Source: Ectopseudomonas composti (lineage in GTDB: Bacteria > Pseudomonadota > Gammaproteobacteria > Pseudomonadales > Pseudomonadaceae). From it: DNA of 6,658 bases. The stretch lies in NCBI GenBank assembly GCA_946886245.1, contig CAMPIF010000245.1, forward strand, positions 1-6,658. The letters run 5' to 3'. A program made the position numbers and the translations under genes. The notes under the pieces were generated by a model, which saw nothing but the letters and a program-made list of their open reading frames with translations, did not search any database and was not told where the DNA came from. This document shows positions 5,722 through 6,658 of this stretch, one piece after another; within the stretch, counting starts at the first letter, position 1; each line of letters begins with the position of its first letter.

Positions 5722-6658
5722 TTGTCATCCCTGACCACCAGCGAAGCCGGCCAAGCCGCCAGCGCCCGACGCAAGAAGCGCCTCGCCGCCTTCCTGTTCG
5801 TGGTGCCGCTGCTGCTGTTCATCATCGTCACTTTCGTCGCACCGATCGGCACCATGCTGTGGCGCAGCGTGCATCACCCGACCGTGGCCGAACTGATTCC
5901 GCTGACCCTGGCCGAACTCGAACGCTGGGACGATCACAAGCAACTGCCGGACGAAAAGACCCTGCAGGTATTCGTCAAAGAACTGCATGGGCTCAACGAG
6001 CAACGCCTGTCTGGCAAGCTCTCCGAAGAGTTCAACCGTGCCTATGCCGGCATGTCCAGCGTGGTCAAATCCAGCGCCCGACGGATCGGCCGGCTGGATG
6101 CGCAGAAGCTGGAAGCCCAGGGCATAAAGACCCTGCTCGACGCCCATCGCAACTGGAGCAAACCCGAGCTGTGGTACGCCATCGAGCGCGCCGGCAAGGT
6201 CTACACCTACGACTACTACCTGACTGCCCTGGACCTGGAGCTGCACCCCGATGAGGGTATCCAGGTACGCCAGGACACGCAGATCTACCTGCAGCTGTAT
6301 ACCAAGACCCTGAACATGGCGCTGGTCATCACGCTGCTTTGCGCCCTGCTCGGCTACCCGCTGGCCTACTACCTGGCCGGGTTGCCATCGAATCGCGCCA
6401 ACCTGCTGCTGGTGTTGGTACTGCTGCCGTTCTGGACCTCGCTGCTGGTGCGCACCACCTCGTGGATAGCCCTGCTGCAGACCAACGGCGTGATCAATTC
6501 CTTCCTCATGGGCATCGGCCTGATCGGTCAGCCCTTCGAGATGCTCTACACCTCGTTCGCCACCGTGGCAGCGATGACCCACATCCTGCTGCCGTTCATG
6601 ATCCTGCCGCTGTACAGCGTGATGCGCGGCATCGATCCCAGCTACATGCGCGCGGCGC
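5722..6658 (+). CDS. ABC importer inner-membrane permease, PotB-like, partial (3' end beyond window)
   Basis: One of the two transmembrane subunits expected to form the importer's channel with the upstream ATPase and binding protein. Translation from TTG (read as Met) gives MSSLTTSEAGQAASARRKKR, a basic cytoplasmic tail. TM1 follows at about 21-46 (FLFVVPLLLFIIVTFVAPIG). Residues 49-195 are a long, charged, mostly helical segment predicted to lie in the periplasm. The core resumes with QIYLQLYTKTLNMALVITLL (TM2, about 197-219), then LLLVLVLLPFWTSLLVR (TM3, about 228-244) with the family's PFWTS.LVR motif. A further helix lies at about 279-300. The visible part stops at SYMRAA, the beginning of the EAA loop that contacts the ATPase. 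PotB-type permeases have about 275-300 residues, so this is an enlarged variant. It lies 175 bp after the binding-protein stop, in the same operon. Confidence 0.9.
   Translation, partial: MSSLTTSEAGQAASARRKKRLAAFLFVVPLLLFIIVTFVAPIGTMLWRSVHHPTVAELIPLTLAELERWDDHKQLPDEKTLQVFVKELHGLNEQRLSGKLSEEFNRAYAGMSSVVKSSARRIGRLDAQKLEAQGIKTLLDAHRNWSKPELWYAIERAGKVYTYDYYLTALDLELHPDEGIQVRQDTQIYLQLYTKTLNMALVITLLCALLGYPLAYYLAGLPSNRANLLLVLVLLPFWTSLLVRTTSWIALLQTNGVINSFLMGIGLIGQPFEMLYTSFATVAAMTHILLPFMILPLYSVMRGIDPSYMRAA

Noticed and set aside
5571..6254. Plus-strand open frame of 227 codons over the permease start
   Set aside because: It begins within a hairpin and runs out of frame with the permease, giving an Arg/Pro/Gln-rich translation typical of a shifted frame.

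Overview
This is a GC-rich window with a typical Gammaproteobacterial, Pseudomonas-like gene set. It carries a mutM/HDOD pair, an RlmI-type rRNA methyltransferase, a PotABCD-type ABC importer operon, and palindromic intergenic repeats of the kind common in pseudomonads. I place it in Pseudomonas sensu lato from gene content, codon use and repeat style; no sequence search was done.

Left part (1-1667, minus strand): mutM (DNA repair glycosylase), whose 3' end is cut off by the left edge, lies downstream of a 288-residue HDOD-domain protein. A 102-bp gap separates them. Centre (1668-3005): a 138-bp divergent intergenic region holds a perfect TATAAT box facing right. It is followed by rlmI, encoding a 399-residue PUA plus Rossmann-fold methyltransferase predicted to act on 23S rRNA.

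A 314-bp gap (3006-3319) begins with a long imperfect hairpin directly after the rlmI stop. It ends with two small inverted repeats and a purine-rich ribosome binding site ahead of the importer operon. Right part (3320-6658, plus strand): an ABC ATPase (372 aa), a periplasmic solute-binding protein (357 aa) and the first inner-membrane permease (312 codons visible, cut by the right edge). The binding protein captures a small, probably cationic solute in the periplasm. The permease moves it across the inner membrane and the ATPase drives transport. A second permease would be expected just beyond the window. Two palindromic elements lie between the binding-protein and permease genes, which may let the binding protein be made in excess.

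The permease starts with TTG, so ATG-only gene finding would miss its first transmembrane helix. It also carries a large (about 145 aa) insertion between TM1 and TM2. I see no phage, insertion sequence, CRISPR array or RNA gene. Nothing here looks like a wholly new system; the best second-look items are the permease insertion, the binding-site changes in the solute-binding protein and the intergenic hairpins.
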